DNA from: Rhodanobacter denitrificans
GTDB lineage: Bacteria > Pseudomonadota > Gammaproteobacteria > Xanthomonadales > Rhodanobacteraceae
DNA: 57,715 nucleotides
Assembly: GCA_017848855.1 (NCBI GenBank)
Contig: JAFIHF010000064.1
Location: 1-57,715, forward strand
Direction: 5' to 3'
Part shown: positions 30,682 through 41,207 of the stretch, piece by piece
Numbering within the stretch: the first letter of the stretch is position 1
Layout: each line of letters opens with the position of its first letter
The notes under the pieces: generated by a model
Told to the model about the DNA's origin: nothing
Database searches by the model: none
Seen by the model: the letters and a program-made list of their open reading frames with translations, nothing else
Position numbers and translations under genes: made by a program

Positions 30682-31995
30682 ATGAGCGAAGTCACTCCAT
30701 GGTCGGCAATAAGTGCGGCGGACACGGACGCGCGCCCCTTGGATCGCCGCGACGCGCGCACCCTGCTGCTGTCTGCACTGGGCGGCGCGCTGGAGTTCTA
30801 CGACTTCGTGGTGTTCGTGTTCCTCGCGCTGCCGTTGAGCGAGCTGTTCTTCCCGCACGACACGGCGCCATGGCTGGCCCAGGTCAAGGTCTACGGCATC
30901 TTCGCGGCCGGCTACCTCGCGCGGCCGCTGGGCGGCATCGTGATGGCGCATTTCGGCGACCGCTCGGGACGCAAGCGCATGTTCGCGCTCAGCGTGTTCC
31001 TGATGGCGCTGCCCACGCTGGCGATCGGCCTGCTGCCGACCTACGCGCAGGTCGGCATGCTGGCACCGCTGTTGTTGCTGCTGCTGCGCATCGTGCAGGG
31101 CATCGCGGTGGGCGGCGAGGTGCCGGGCGCCTGGGTGTTCGTGGCCGAGCATGCGCCGCCGGGGCGCACGGGCTTTGCCTGCGGCAGCCTCACCGCGGGG
31201 CTCACCGCGGGCATCCTGATCGGCTCGCTGCTGGCGGCCTGGATCAACGCGCGGCTGGCTCCGGCGCAGTTGCTGGACTGGGGCTGGCGCGTGCCGTTCC
31301 TGCTCGGCGGGGTGTTCGGTTTCGTGGCGGTGTGGCTGCGCCGCTGGCTCAGCGAAACGCCGGTGTTCGCGGAAATGCGCGAGCGCGAGCAGCTCAGCCG
31401 CGAACTGCCGCTGCGCGTGGTGCTGGCGGCGCACCGGCGCGGCGTCGCGGTGTCGATGCTGGTGACCTGGATGCTCACCGCCGCCGTGGTGGTGCTGATC
31501 CTGATGCTGCCCACGCTGGCGCCGAACGGTTTCGGCATCCCTTCGAGGCTGGCCTTCCTTGGCAATGCGCTGGCGGCCTGCGCGCTCACCGCAGGCTGCA
31601 TGGCCTACGGCTGGCTGGCCGATCGCCTCGGTGCGCTGCAGACCCTGCTGGCCGGCTCGCTGCTGCTGGTGGCCGGCATCTGGGTATTGTTCGCCGACCT
31701 CGCCGCGGGCGGCACGCATTTCCTGTCGCTGTACGCGCTGGCCGGCCTGCTGGTGGGCGTGGTCGGCGTGGTACCGGTGGTGATGGTGCAGACGTTCCCG
31801 CCGCCGGTGCGCTTCTCCGGCCTGTCGTTCTCCTACAACGTGGCCTACGCCGTGTTCGGCGCGAGCACCGCCGCGATGATCGGCTGGCTGGCGGTACATG
31901 CCGGACGCATGGCGCCGGCGCACTACGTGACGATCACCGCGCTGGTGAGCGCGGGCGTGTGCGCGTGGTTGTTGTCGCGCCGGAAAGGCGACTAG
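30682..31995 (+). CDS. MFS transporter, metabolite:H+ symporter (MHS) family
   Basis: 437 aa, 12-helix symporter of the MHS group (ProP, KgtP and relatives): [21 protein letters not shown] in helix 1 and motif A as [11 protein letters not shown] (about 93-103). Imports an organic acid or osmolyte with protons, but the substrate cannot be assigned. Its 3' end overlaps the convergent DUF2461 gene by 4 bases. The 263 bases upstream, shared with divergent aqpZ, show no recognisable operator. Confidence 0.88.
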   Translation: MSEVTPWSAISAADTDARPLDRRDARTLLLSALGGALEFYDFVVFVFLALPLSELFFPHDTAPWLAQVKVYGIFAAGYLARPLGGIVMAHFGDRSGRKRMFALSVFLMALPTLAIGLLPTYAQVGMLAPLLLLLLRIVQGIAVGGEVPGAWVFVAEHAPPGRTGFACGSLTAGLTAGILIGSLLAAWINARLAPAQLLDWGWRVPFLLGGVFGFVAVWLRRWLSETPVFAEMREREQLSRELPLRVVLAAHRRGVAVSMLVTWMLTAAVVVLILMLPTLAPNGFGIPSRLAFLGNALAACALTAGCMAYGWLADRLGALQTLLAGSLLLVAGIWVLFADLAAGGTHFLSLYALAGLLVGVVGVVPVVMVQTFPPPVRFSGLSFSYNVAYAVFGASTAAMIGWLAVHAGRMAPAHYVTITALVSAGVCAWLLSRRKGD

Positions 31996-32678
31996 AACTC
32001 CAGCTCCTGCGTAGCGCAGAGGTAGTCCACCATCGGCGCCACGCGCTTGAAGCAGGCCACGGTCCACGGCAGCAGTTCGGCGGAGCAGGCCAGCGCCTCG
32101 TCGAAGCCTTCGCCGCAGGCGTAGTCCTTGCGCTTGAGGTCCTCGATCAGTTCGTGGTTCGGATCGTAGCCGTGCGGCGGGCGCTTCAGCGATTCGCCCC
32201 AGAACGTCATGTGCTCGCGGAAGGCCGGGCTTTGCGTGGCCTTCTTCCACGCGGCGGGGTTGTCGGCGAGGAAGGCGCGGATTTTCTTCAGCGCGTCGGG
32301 TTCGGGGTGCCACATGCCGCCGCCGGCGAAGCAGTCGCCGGGCTGGATATGCAGGTAGAACGCGGGCGCGGGGATCTCGTGGCGGCGCTCGTGGAAGAAG
32401 CGCGCGCCCTGCCACGGCTTGTACGGCAGCTTGTTGTTGGAGTAGCGCGTGTCGCGGTAGATGCGGTACAGCGAGCCGCCGTTCTTGCGCGGGTCGGCGC
32501 GATAGTGCGGGCTGATCTTCGCCAGCGGCGCCTGCAGGTCGGTGATGAGCTGCAGGAATGGCTCGCGCACGTGGCGCTCGTAGTCGGCCTTGTGCGCGGC
32601 GAACCAGTCACGGTTGTTGTGGCGGTCGAGCGCGCGCAGGAACTTGAACGTGGCGGGGGTGAAATAGGCGTGGGGCAT
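31992..32678 (-). CDS. DUF2461 (TIGR02453) family protein
   Basis: 228 aa. Family signatures include FLRALDRHNNRDWFAAHKADYE at the N-terminus and RIYRDTRYSNNKLPYKPWQGARFFH in the middle. Function unknown. Starts at an ATG 11 bases after the sbcB stop, so it is probably cotranscribed with it. Confidence 0.88.
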   Translation of the reverse strand: MPHAYFTPATFKFLRALDRHNNRDWFAAHKADYERHVREPFLQLITDLQAPLAKISPHYRADPRKNGGSLYRIYRDTRYSNNKLPYKPWQGARFFHERRHEIPAPAFYLHIQPGDCFAGGGMWHPEPDALKKIRAFLADNPAAWKKATQSPAFREHMTFWGESLKRPPHGYDPNHELIEDLKRKDYACGEGFDEALACSAELLPWTVACFKRVAPMVDYLCATQELEF

Positions 32679-32689
32679 CGGTGTCTCGG

Positions 32690-34126
32690 TCAGGTCAGTT
32701 CGGCGGCCAGCGTCTCGCCCCAGGCCTGCAGCTGGTCGAGCAGGGGCAGCTGGTCCTGCCGCGCGGGATCGGCGCGCAGGGCGGCGAGCGTGGCGTGGTA
32801 ATCGTCGAGGGTGAGCGTGGTCAGTGCCGTGACCTTGGTCAGGCGTTGGCGGCGGAACGCTTCCCAGCGCTCGCGTTCGCCCGCGTCGAGCATCTCCGGC
32901 CAGTTGCGCGCGCGGTAGCGGAACAGCAGCTCGGCGTAGCGCGGGTCGCGGAACGGGAACGCGCGCGTGGCCAGCTGCGCCGGCGGCGTGGCGCGCACCT
33001 CGCGCAGCAGGCGCTTGTCGGCGTCGGGCAGGAAGCCACTGTACAAGGCCAGCTCGGGGTCTTCCGCCGGCGGCAGCTCGGCGGCGCGGGCGAACACGCG
33101 CGCCACCTTGGCCGCGAGGCCGTCGGCGGCGGCCAGCACGTCGCGGTGGGCGAGGCAGCGTTCGGGATCGAGCTGCAGCCGCGCCAGGTCCACGCCCTTC
33201 AGCACCGACAGCGGCGCCAGCGCCGGTGCGCGGTTCGCGCGCACGGTGCGCAGCGGCACGCGCTCGACGCCTTCGGGCAGGTCGGCGCGCGCGGTGAACA
33301 CGCGGTCGGCGATCTCGTCCTCGTCCAGCGCGATCCATTCCCTCGGATCGTCGGCGAGGTCGCAGACGATGATCTCGCCGGGGCGGCTCGGATGCAGCGC
33401 CAGCGGCGCGATCAGCGCGAGGCAGTGGCGGCTGGACGGGTAGCGTGAGGACACGTGCACCAGCGGCGTCATCGCCGCCACGTCGAGCAGCTCGAACACG
33501 CGCTGCTTGCGGCGCAGCGCGTAGTGCCAGTCCCACAGCCGCGGCTGGCGCACGCGGATCAGCCGGGCGAGGTCGATCAGCGCGTGCACGTCGCTGAGCG
33601 CGTCGTGCGCGCGTTCCTGTTGCAGGTGGTTGGCGGCGGCCAGATGCTCCAGCTTGAAGCTGGGCGTGCCGTCCTCGCGGGTGGGCCAGGCGATGCCTTC
33701 GGGGCGCAGCGCCTCGCACATGCGCGCGAGGTCGATCAGGTCCCAGCGCGAGTTGCCGTTCTCCCACTCGCGGCCGTAGGGCTCGTAGAAGTTGCGGTAG
33801 AGCAGCTGCCGCGTCACCTCGTCGTCGAAGCGCAGCGAGTTGTAGCCCACGCCGCAGGTGCCGGGCGCGGCGAGCTGCTCGTGCACGCGGGCGGCGAACT
33901 CGGCCTCGCTCACGCCCTCGCGTTCGGCCTGCTGCGGCGTGATGCCGGTGATCAGACAGGCCTCGGGGTGCGGCAGGCTGTCGCGCGGCGGCCGGCCGAA
34001 GAACATCACCGGCTCGCCGACGATCTCCAGCTCCAGGTTGGTGCGGATGCCGGCGAACTGCACCGGGCGGTCGCGGCGGGTGTCGGCGCCGAAGGTCTCG
34101 TAGTCGTGCCAGAAGAAGGTCTGCAT
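32690..34126 (-). CDS. sbcB: Exodeoxyribonuclease I
   Basis: 478 aa 3'-5' single-strand DNA exonuclease used in recombination and mismatch repair. DEDDh exonuclease domain at the N-terminus: Asp8 and Glu10 in [21 protein letters not shown] in the middle and [10 protein letters not shown] for the last acidic/His pair. The SH3-like and helical C-terminal domains are present. Divergent from orn, another DEDDh exonuclease, 54 bases away. Confidence 0.95.
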   Translation of the reverse strand: MQTFFWHDYETFGADTRRDRPVQFAGIRTNLELEIVGEPVMFFGRPPRDSLPHPEACLITGITPQQAEREGVSEAEFAARVHEQLAAPGTCGVGYNSLRFDDEVTRQLLYRNFYEPYGREWENGNSRWDLIDLARMCEALRPEGIAWPTREDGTPSFKLEHLAAANHLQQERAHDALSDVHALIDLARLIRVRQPRLWDWHYALRRKQRVFELLDVAAMTPLVHVSSRYPSSRHCLALIAPLALHPSRPGEIIVCDLADDPREWIALDEDEIADRVFTARADLPEGVERVPLRTVRANRAPALAPLSVLKGVDLARLQLDPERCLAHRDVLAAADGLAAKVARVFARAAELPPAEDPELALYSGFLPDADKRLLREVRATPPAQLATRAFPFRDPRYAELLFRYRARNWPEMLDAGERERWEAFRRQRLTKVTALTTLTLDDYHATLAALRADPARQDQLPLLDQLQAWGETLAAELT

Positions 34127-34180
34127 CGGCCGATGATCGCATGGACAAGACTGATAAACTGGCCGAACCAAGGAGCGAGC

Positions 34181-34738
34181 ATGAGCCCAGCCAACGACGA
34201 CAACCTGATCTGGATCGATCTGGAGATGACCGGCCTCGACACGGACGCCGATTCGATCCTGGAGATCGCCACCATCGTCACCGACAAGGATCTCAACGTG
34301 CTGGCCGAGGGGCCGGTGTTCGCAATCCGCCACGAGCTGGACCGGCTCGAAGCGATGGACGCCTGGAACCGCAACCAGCACGGCAAGTCCGGCCTGTGGC
34401 AGCAGGTGCTCGATTCCACCGCGGACCACGCCGCCGCCGAGCAGGCCACGCTGGATTTCCTGCGCGGCTGGGTGGGCGCGGGCAAGTCGCCGATGTGCGG
34501 CAACTCGATCTGCCAGGACCGCCGTTTCCTGTACCGGCAGATGCCGCGGCTGGAGCGCTACTTCCACTACCGCAACCTCGACGTGTCCACGCTGAAGGAG
34601 CTGGCACGGCGCTGGGCGCCCACGCTCGCCAAGGGCTTCGGCAAGGAGTCCGCGCACACCGCGCTGTCGGACATCCGCGACTCGATCGAGGAGCTGCGCT
34701 ACTACCGCCGTTTCATGGGCGAACTGGGCGGCGCATGA
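34181..34738 (+). CDS. orn: Oligoribonuclease
   Basis: 185 aa DEDDh 3'-5' exonuclease that degrades RNA dinucleotides, including pGpG from c-di-GMP turnover. Asp13 and Glu15 in [10 protein letters not shown], then DVSTLKEL and [11 protein letters not shown] clear AGGAG ribosome-binding site precedes the ATG. The stop overlaps the folP start (ATGA), so the two are coupled. Confidence 0.96.
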   Translation: MSPANDDNLIWIDLEMTGLDTDADSILEIATIVTDKDLNVLAEGPVFAIRHELDRLEAMDAWNRNQHGKSGLWQQVLDSTADHAAAEQATLDFLRGWVGAGKSPMCGNSICQDRRFLYRQMPRLERYFHYRNLDVSTLKELARRWAPTLAKGFGKESAHTALSDIRDSIEELRYYRRFMGELGGA

Positions 34739-35649
34739 ACGCACTCGATGCCATGTTCGCCACTGTGCTCGACTGCGCCGGCCGCAAGCTGGTGCTGGAC
34801 CGCCCGCGCGTGGCCGGCATCCTCAACGTCACCCCCGATTCGTTCTCCGACGGCGGCGAGCACGCCACCACGGAAGCGGCGGTGGCGCACGGACTGGCGC
34901 TGGCGGAGCAGGGCGCCGATATGCTCGACGTGGGCGGCGAATCCACCCGCCCCGGCGCGGCCGAGGTGCCGCTGGACGAGGAACTGCGCCGGGTGATCCC
35001 GGTGATCGAACAGTTGGTGGCGCGCACCGCGCTGCCGATCGCCGTCGACACCTCCAAGCCCGAGGTGATGCGCGCGGCGGTGGCCGCGGGCGCGGGCATG
35101 ATCAACGACGTCTACGCGCTGCGCCGCGAGGGCGCGCTGGACGCTGCCGCCGCACTCGGCGTGCCGGTGTGCCTGATGCACATGCAGGGCGAGCCGCGCG
35201 GCATGCAGGACGATCCGCATTACGACGACGTGGTGGGCGAGGTGCACCGCTTCCTCGCCGACCGCCTGTTCGCCTGCGAGCTGGCCGGCATCGACAAGCG
35301 CAAGGTGCTGGTCGATCCGGGCTTCGGCTTCGGCAAGAACCTCGAACACAACCTGGCCCTGCTGCGTGCGCTGGAGCGCTACACCGACCTGGGCAGCGGC
35401 GTCTACGTGGGCCTGTCGCGCAAGTCCATGATCGGCGCGCTGACCGGGCGCAAGCTGCCGGCCGAGCGCGCCGCCGGTTCGGCTGCCGCCGCGTTGATCG
35501 CGGTGCAGCGCGGCGCGCGCCTGGTGCGCGTGCACGACGTGGCCGCCACGGTGGACGCGCTGGCGGTGTGGCAGGGCGTGCACGCGGGCGACGAAGCGCC
35601 GCGTCGCGACCCCAAGCCCGCCGCGCCACGCTGGCCCGACGACGATTGA
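34735..35649 (+). CDS. folP: Dihydropteroate synthase
   Basis: 304 aa TIM-barrel enzyme condensing p-aminobenzoate with dihydropterin pyrophosphate in folate synthesis, the sulfonamide target. Signatures [14 protein letters not shown] and [11 protein letters not shown] are both present, and MINDVYALR and [11 protein letters not shown] follow. A short acidic/proline tail (after residue 285) extends past the usual end. In an orn-folP-glmM cluster. Confidence 0.96.
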   Translation: MNALDAMFATVLDCAGRKLVLDRPRVAGILNVTPDSFSDGGEHATTEAAVAHGLALAEQGADMLDVGGESTRPGAAEVPLDEELRRVIPVIEQLVARTALPIAVDTSKPEVMRAAVAAGAGMINDVYALRREGALDAAAALGVPVCLMHMQGEPRGMQDDPHYDDVVGEVHRFLADRLFACELAGIDKRKVLVDPGFGFGKNLEHNLALLRALERYTDLGSGVYVGLSRKSMIGALTGRKLPAERAAGSAAAALIAVQRGARLVRVHDVAATVDALAVWQGVHAGDEAPRRDPKPAAPRWPDDD

Positions 35650-35719
35650 CCGCAACAGATTGACCACGACATGGCCGCCGGCGAGCGGCCGGCACGAGCG
35701 ACTTGCAAGGAGCGACACC

Positions 35720-37066
35720 ATGAGCCAGCGCAAATACTTCGGCACGGACGGCATCCGCGGCAGCGTGGGCGTGTGGCCGATCAACGCGGAATTCATGCTG
35801 CGCCTCGGCCGCGCGCTGGGCGCGGTGCTGCGCCAGCAGGGCAGCGCGCGGCGCGGCGTGCTGATCGGCAAGGACACCCGCGTCTCCGGCTACATGTTCG
35901 AGGCCGCGCTGGAAGCCGGGCTGGTCTCCGCCGGCGTGGACGTGCGCATGCTGGGGCCGATGCCGACGCCGGCGGTGGCCTTCCTCACCCGTTCGCTGCG
36001 CGCCGAGGCCGGCATCGTGATCAGCGCTTCGCACAACCCGCACTACGACAACGGCATCAAGTTCTTCTCCGCCCACGGCGAGAAGTTCAGCGACGCGATG
36101 GAAGAGGCGATCGAGGCGGAGATCGACGCGCCCTTCGTCACCGTGCCTTCCGAGCAGTTGGGCAAGGCCCGCCGCATCGACGACGCGGTAACCCGCTACG
36201 CGGAGTTCTGCAAGAGCACGGTGGCCGAGGACTTCAGCCTCGCCGGCCTGAAGATCGTGCTGGACTGCGCGAACGGCGCCACCTACCAGGTCGCGCCCAA
36301 GGTGTTCGCCGAGCTCGGCGCCGAGGTGACGGCGATCGGCGACAAGCCCGACGGCTTCAACATCAACCGTGAGGTCGGCTCCACCCATCCGCAGGCGCTG
36401 CAGCGCGCGGTGCTGGAGCAGGGCGCGGACCTCGGCATCGCCTTCGACGGCGACGGCGACCGCGTGCAGATGGTGGATCGCCACGGCGTGCTCGCCGACG
36501 GCGACGACCTGCTCTACGTGATCGCCCGCGCGTGGCAGGCGCGCGGCCAACTGCACGGGCCGCTGGTCGGCACCCTGATGAGCAACTACGGCCTGCAGCT
36601 GGCGCTGGACAAGCTCGGCATCGAGCTGGTGCGCGCCAAGGTCGGCGACCGCTACGTGCTGCAGCAGCTCAAGCAGCACAACGGTGTGCTGGGCGGCGAG
36701 ACCTCGGGCCACATCCTGTGCCTGGACCGCGCCACCACCGGCGACGGCATCGTCTCCGCGCTGGCCGTGCTGGAGGCGCTGGGCGGCGAGGATTTCGCCA
36801 GCGCACGGCAAGGCCTGGCCAAGTTCCCGCAAGTGATGATCAACGTGCGCGCCGACGGCGCGCGCGAGGCGCTGGACAGCGAGGCCGTGCGGCAGGCGCT
36901 GGCCGCCACGGAGCAGACTCTGCGCGGCCGCGGCCGCGTGGTGCTGCGCGCCTCCGGCACCGAGCCGCTGGTGCGGGTTACCGTGGAAGGCGCCGACGCG
37001 GCCGAAGTGCAGCAGTTGGCGCAAGGCTTGGCCGACGTCGTAAAATCCTCCGTAGAACGCTCGTGA
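35720..37066 (+). CDS. glmM: Phosphoglucosamine mutase
   Basis: 448 aa alpha-D-phosphohexomutase converting glucosamine-6-phosphate to glucosamine-1-phosphate for UDP-GlcNAc. Active phosphoserine Ser104 in [11 protein letters not shown], Mg-binding DGDGDR (about 243-248), and sugar-binding GGETSGH. It follows folP by 70 bases, the common gammaproteobacterial order. Confidence 0.97.
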   Translation: MSQRKYFGTDGIRGSVGVWPINAEFMLRLGRALGAVLRQQGSARRGVLIGKDTRVSGYMFEAALEAGLVSAGVDVRMLGPMPTPAVAFLTRSLRAEAGIVISASHNPHYDNGIKFFSAHGEKFSDAMEEAIEAEIDAPFVTVPSEQLGKARRIDDAVTRYAEFCKSTVAEDFSLAGLKIVLDCANGATYQVAPKVFAELGAEVTAIGDKPDGFNINREVGSTHPQALQRAVLEQGADLGIAFDGDGDRVQMVDRHGVLADGDDLLYVIARAWQARGQLHGPLVGTLMSNYGLQLALDKLGIELVRAKVGDRYVLQQLKQHNGVLGGETSGHILCLDRATTGDGIVSALAVLEALGGEDFASARQGLAKFPQVMINVRADGAREALDSEAVRQALAATEQTLRGRGRVVLRASGTEPLVRVTVEGADAAEVQQLAQGLADVVKSSVERS

Positions 37067-37185
37067 ACCAGCCGGCATAGGGCCGGCCGCAGGTCGCAGG
37101 ATCCGGTCGCCAAGGAATGGCCCGACGTGAACCGTCCCGGCGGTGGCGGTACACCCATCGACCGCATGCCTGAAGGATCGCGACC

Positions 37186-38121
37186 ATGAAAAACGTTCCC
37201 ACCCTCGACATCCGCCGCTACGACAACGACCGCACGGCCTTCGTCGCCGAGCTGGGCGCGGCGTACCGCGAATTCGGCTTCTGCTGCATTAGCGGCCACG
37301 GCATCCCGCGCGAGCTGATCGACGGCGCCTACGAGGCGTTCCGCCAGTTCTTCGCGCTGCCCACCGAAACCAAGATGAAGTACCACGTGCCCGGCAGCGG
37401 CGGCGCGCGCGGCTACACGCCGTTCAAGGTGGAAACCGCCAAGGACAGCCAGTACGCCGACCTCAAGGAGTTCTGGCACATCGGCCGCGAGATCGCGCGC
37501 GACTCGAAGTTCGCCGCCGTGATGCCGCCGAACCTGTGGCCGGGCGAAGTGCCGACGTTCCAGCGCTACGGCTACGGCCTGTACGAGGCGCTGGACCAGC
37601 TCGGCAGCCGCGTGCTGTGCGCGCTGGCCCTGCACATCGGCCTGCCCGAACACTACTTCGCGGACAAGACCGACCAGGGCAACTCCATCCTGCGGCCGAT
37701 CCACTACCCGCCGATCGCCGACGACAACGTGCCGAACGTGCGCGCCGGCGCGCACGAGGACATCAACTTCATCACCCTGCTGGTGGGCGCCAGCGCCGAA
37801 GGCCTGGAGGTGCTCACGCGCGAGGGCGAGTGGCTGCCGATCACCACCGAGGGCGACGCGATCGTGGTGAACATCGGCGACATGCTGCAGCGCCTCTCCA
37901 ACCACGTGTACCCGTCCACCACCCACCGCGTGGTGAACCCGAAGAACGCGAACGCGCGCAAGCCGCGCTACTCGGTGCCGTACTTCCTGCACCCGAACCC
38001 CGACGTGGTGCTCGATCCGCTGCCGCAATGCGTGACGCCGGACAACCCGCGCCGCTACGACACCAGCATCACCTCGCACGAATATCTGCTGCAGCGGCTG
38101 CGTGAGATCAAGCTGATCTGA
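37186..38121 (+). CDS. Isopenicillin N synthase-family 2OG-Fe(II) oxygenase
   Basis: 311 aa non-haem iron dioxygenase. The iron-binding triad reads HxD in AHEDIN and the distal His in TTHRVVNP, with the 2-oxoglutarate arginine in RYSVPYF. An N-terminal DIOX_N segment (about 1-110) contains FGFCCISGHGIP. Substrate unknown; similar proteins are widespread in proteobacteria and usually unassigned. Convergent with another 2OG-type gene, the stops lying 36 bases apart. Confidence 0.88.
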   Translation: MKNVPTLDIRRYDNDRTAFVAELGAAYREFGFCCISGHGIPRELIDGAYEAFRQFFALPTETKMKYHVPGSGGARGYTPFKVETAKDSQYADLKEFWHIGREIARDSKFAAVMPPNLWPGEVPTFQRYGYGLYEALDQLGSRVLCALALHIGLPEHYFADKTDQGNSILRPIHYPPIADDNVPNVRAGAHEDINFITLLVGASAEGLEVLTREGEWLPITTEGDAIVVNIGDMLQRLSNHVYPSTTHRVVNPKNANARKPRYSVPYFLHPNPDVVLDPLPQCVTPDNPRRYDTSITSHEYLLQRLREIKLI

Positions 38122-38157
38122 GCCGGGATGCGGGGAGCCTTCGGCCCGCCGGCGCCG

Positions 38158-38832
38158 TCACGCCATCCAGAAGAACACCGCGGTCATGCGCTTGCTGGCG
38201 ATGCCTTCCAGGCCCCAGTACGCGCTGGCGCTGTGGATCAGGTTGGCCTTGTAGACCAGCAGGCGGTTGCAGCGGTGCGCCACGCGCACGTCCTCGGCGA
38301 AAGCATTCGGCTGCACGTAGCGGTTGCCCAACGCTTCGACCAGGTTGCGATAGGGCGGCAGCACGATGTTGCCGCCGAGTTGGCCGCCGGGCATGCGCTG
38401 GCGGAAGAAACCGGTGCCGCAGTGTTCGGGTACGTCGGGGTTGAGGTACAGCACGGCGGCGTAGCGGCAAAGCTGCAACGAATCGGTGTGCGGCTTGACC
38501 GCCCCCTCGACCGCGCCGACCACCTGCACGCAGTTGTGGTTGAGCCGGCCGCCGCCCTCGGCCTGCTCGACCCACAGTTTCTTCACGCCGGTGAGCCGGC
38601 GCACCTGTGCCTCCAGCGCGGCCAGTTCCTCGTCCAGCAGTGCGGGGATGGCGCGCATGCCCGGCCAGACTTCGTCGGTGTACGGGTGGCCCATTTCCCA
38701 CTCGGTCTTGGCCAGGCAGCGCGCGCGCACTTCGCCGGCGTTCGGCAGCGCGTCGTCCAGCACCCAGTAGTCGCGGCCCTCGACGGGCTTGCGGTAAGGC
38801 AGCGGGCGCATCTGGGTCGGGAACAGGGACAT
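38158..38832 (-). CDS. Putative 2OG-Fe(II) oxygenase-like protein (DUF6445-like)
   Basis: 224 aa. An HxD pair in KPHTDSLQLCRYAA, a distal histidine in NLIHSASAYWG and the GTGFFRQR segment suggest the double-stranded beta-helix fold of 2OG/Fe(II) oxygenases. It resembles proteins I recall being annotated as DUF6445, some found beside tryptophan halogenases, but no halogenase is present here. ATG 38832 is chosen; a TTG at 38865 in frame is possible. No clear ribosome-binding site. Confidence 0.65.
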   Translation of the reverse strand: MSLFPTQMRPLPYRKPVEGRDYWVLDDALPNAGEVRARCLAKTEWEMGHPYTDEVWPGMRAIPALLDEELAALEAQVRRLTGVKKLWVEQAEGGGRLNHNCVQVVGAVEGAVKPHTDSLQLCRYAAVLYLNPDVPEHCGTGFFRQRMPGGQLGGNIVLPPYRNLVEALGNRYVQPNAFAEDVRVAHRCNRLLVYKANLIHSASAYWGLEGIASKRMTAVFFWMA

Positions 38833-38889
38833 GTCGATGAAGGCCGATGGCGAAGATGCGGGCAACAGTAACGGAAGCCGCAGTACTGT

Positions 38890-39699
38890 CTAGGTGTGGG
38901 TGTTCCGGTAGCGCCGCGATTCGCGCGCCGACAGCCACAGCGCCAGCCGGTCCGGCATCAGCTTGAACACGCACTTGATGGCGCGGTTCACGCGGCCGGT
39001 GACGTGCACCGCCTCGCCGCGCTCCACCGCGGCGATGCCTTCGGCCACGACTTCTTCCGCGCGCTGCCACATGAAGCCGGGCAGCTTGTTCATCAGCGCG
39101 CGCGTGCCGGTGACATCGTGGAACTCGGAATACGTGAAACCCGGGCACAGCGCGCACACGTGCACGCCGTGCGCGCGGTTCTCCAGCGCCAGCCCCTGCG
39201 AGAACTTGATCAGGAACGCCTTCGCCGGCGCGTACAGCGTGTGTCCCGCGGTGCCCGGCACGTGGCCGGCCAGCGAAGCCACGTTGACGACGCGGCCGTA
39301 ACCGCGCTCGCGCATGCCGGGCAGCAGGCGCCAGGCCAGTTCGAGCGGCGCGGTCAGCAGCACCTGCAGGAAGTCCGCATGCGTGCGCCAGTCGTTCGCC
39401 GTGAAACCGCCGGGCACGCCGTAGCCGGCGTTGTTGATCAGCCAGTCCACCGCGAGCCCGCGCCGCGCCAGTTCCTCGCACAGCGCGGCTGGCGCGGCCG
39501 GATCGGCCAAGTCTGCGGCGAGCACGGTCACCGTGCTGCCGTGCCGCTGCCGCAGTTCTGCGGCCAGCGCCTCCAGCCGTTCGCGGCGGCGCGCGGTGAG
39601 CACCAGGTCATGGCTGCGCGCCGCCAGGGCACGGGCGAAGGCGGCGCCGATGCCGGCGGAAGCGCCGGTGACGAGGCTGAGCGGACGGGCAGGCGGCAT
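38890..39699 (-). CDS. Short-chain dehydrogenase/reductase
   Basis: 269 aa classical SDR. TGASAGIG cofactor motif near the N-terminus (20-27 region), NNAGYG, active-site serine in NVASLAG and the YxxxK pair in YAPAK. Basic residues after the second strand (TARRRERLE) suggest NADP(H). ATG 39699 has an AGGAG site seven bases upstream; an ATG at 39726 does not. Substrate unknown. Confidence 0.9.
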   Translation of the reverse strand: MPPARPLSLVTGASAGIGAAFARALAARSHDLVLTARRRERLEALAAELRQRHGSTVTVLAADLADPAAPAALCEELARRGLAVDWLINNAGYGVPGGFTANDWRTHADFLQVLLTAPLELAWRLLPGMRERGYGRVVNVASLAGHVPGTAGHTLYAPAKAFLIKFSQGLALENRAHGVHVCALCPGFTYSEFHDVTGTRALMNKLPGFMWQRAEEVVAEGIAAVERGEAVHVTGRVNRAIKCVFKLMPDRLALWLSARESRRYRNTHT

Positions 39700-39808
39700 G
39701 CGTTTCTCCTGTAATGTCTTGCGCATCTTGGACGCTGCGCTGCAGCAATACCAGTCCGGCTATCATCCTGTAAAATCTCGCGTTTATCCGCACGGAATGA
39801 TGCCGAAC

Positions 39809-40558
39809 ATGCGCAAGAAGCTCGTCGCCGCGAACTGGAAGATGCACGGCAGCCGCTCGATGGCCGCCGCCTTGTGCGGCGAGATCGCCGCCGCCGACAC
39901 CGGCGGAGTCGACGTGGTGATCTGCCCGCCGTTCCCCTACCTGGACACCGTGGCCGCGGCCTGCGCCGCCGCCGGCATCGGCGTGGGCGCGCAGGATCTC
40001 AGCGAGCACGAAGGGCAGGGCGCCTACACCGGCGAAGTCTCCGCCGCGATGCTGGCCGACTGCGGCGCGCAGTGGGTGCTGGTTGGCCATTCCGAGCGCC
40101 GCCAGTACCACGGCGAAAGCGATGCGCTGGTGGCGCGCAAATTCGCCGCGGCCCGTGCCGCCGGCCTCACGCCCGTGCTCTGCGTGGGCGAAACGCTGGC
40201 GCAGCGCGAAGCCGGCGAAACTGAAGCGGTGATCGCACGCCAGCTGCAGGCCGTGCTCGCCGGCGGCGGCATCGCGGCATTCGACACCGCGGTGATCGCC
40301 TACGAGCCGGTCTGGGCCATCGGTACCGGCCGCACCGCCACACCGGAACAGGCGCAGCAGGTGCATGCGTTCATCCGTAGCCAACTCCAAAAAGAAGATG
40401 CTATGATTGCTCGTCTGACTCGGCTGCTTTACGGCGGCAGCGTCAAGGCGGCCAATGCCGCCGAATTGTTCGCGCAGTCGGACGTGGATGGCGGGCTGAT
40501 AGGTGGAGCCTCGCTGACCGCTACCGACTTCCTTGGAATCTGCGCAGCGGCGCACTAG
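39809..40558 (+). CDS. tpiA: Triosephosphate isomerase
   Basis: 249 aa glycolytic enzyme. Catalytic lysine in AANWKMHG, histidine in LVGHSERR, glutamate in AYEPVWAIGTG and the phosphate-binding YGGSVKAAN all present. MRKKLVAANWK is taken as the start; in-frame ATGs at 39797 and 39800 would add four or three residues. secG starts 22 bases downstream. Confidence 0.96.
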   Translation: MRKKLVAANWKMHGSRSMAAALCGEIAAADTGGVDVVICPPFPYLDTVAAACAAAGIGVGAQDLSEHEGQGAYTGEVSAAMLADCGAQWVLVGHSERRQYHGESDALVARKFAAARAAGLTPVLCVGETLAQREAGETEAVIARQLQAVLAGGGIAAFDTAVIAYEPVWAIGTGRTATPEQAQQVHAFIRSQLQKEDAMIARLTRLLYGGSVKAANAAELFAQSDVDGGLIGGASLTATDFLGICAAAH

Positions 40559-40580
40559 TCGCTACGGACCGATTGCACTC

Positions 40581-41000
40581 ATGTTCGTCATCTTCAGCGT
40601 GTTTTACATCCTGATCGCCGCGGCCATGATCGTGCTGATCCTGCTGCAGAACGGCGAAGGCGCCAGCGCCGGCTCCGGCTTCGGCGGCGGCGCCTCGGCC
40701 ACGGTGTTCGGCGCGCGCGGCTCGGCCAACTTCCTGACCCGTGCCACCGGCGTGCTCGCCGCACTGTTCTTCGCGCTGAGCCTCGGCATGGGCGTGTACC
40801 TGCACAGCCACGGCTCCCAGCAGAACAACGGTGCCGACCTCGGCGTGATGGCCGGCATGGCCAAGCAGGCGCCGGCCGCGGCCACCCCGGCAAACCCGGA
40901 AGTGCCTGCAGCCGCGAACACGGCAGTGCCTGCGGCGCCTGCCGCAGACAAGCAGCAAGGCGAAGTGCCGGCCGCGCCGGCACCGCAGAAGAAGAACTGA
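40581..41000 (+). CDS. secG: Preprotein translocase subunit SecG
   Basis: 139 aa inner-membrane subunit of the SecYEG translocon. Two hydrophobic helices (about 1-20 and 52-75) flank the conserved loop QNGEGASAGSGFGGGASATVFG. The C-terminal tail (about 90-139) is long and alanine/proline-rich. Order tpiA-secG-tRNA-Leu is conserved in gammaproteobacteria (usually followed by nuo genes). Here an integrated element follows the tRNA. Confidence 0.95.
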   Translation: MFVIFSVFYILIAAAMIVLILLQNGEGASAGSGFGGGASATVFGARGSANFLTRATGVLAALFFALSLGMGVYLHSHGSQQNNGADLGVMAGMAKQAPAAATPANPEVPAAANTAVPAAPAADKQQGEVPAAPAPQKKN

Positions 41001-41012
41001 AGCAAGACACCT

Positions 41013-41097
41013 GCCCAGGTGGCGGAATTGGTAGACGCACTACCTTGAGGTGGTAGCGCCGCAAGGCGTAGGGGTTCGAGTCCCCTCTTGGGCACCA
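41013..41097 (+). tRNA. tRNA-Leu (anticodon GAG)
   Basis: 85 nt including encoded CCA (41095-41097). Class II tRNA with acceptor GCCCAGG pairing CTTGGGC, anticodon GAG in loop TTGAGGT, and T-arm GGTTCGAGTCC. Its 3' end is the integration site of the adjacent element, and the gene stays intact. Confidence 0.96.
41076..41097 (+). repeat. attL: tRNA-Leu 3' end
   Basis: TTCGAGTCCCCTCTTGGGCACC plus A (41075-41097) at the tRNA end resembles TTCGATGCCCCTCTTGCACCA near 46421-46441. It has one two-base swap and a two-base gap. Taken as the left attachment core. Confidence 0.65.
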
Positions 41098-41130
41098 TTT
41101 AAGCATCACGCAATATCCCGCAACATCCTC

Positions 41131-41155
41131 AAAGCCCTGATTTTCAGGGCTTTTT
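41131..41155 (+). terminator. Intrinsic terminator after tRNA-Leu
   Basis: AAAGCCCTGA (41131-41140) pairs with TCAGGGCTTT (41144-41153) and is followed by a T-run. It lies inside the element, so it replaces the host terminator displaced to the right side. Confidence 0.85.
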
Positions 41156-41207
41156 CTTTGCCTGTGGATCGGAATTACGCCCCGTGGGCTCCCCGGCTTA
41201 CCCTTGA

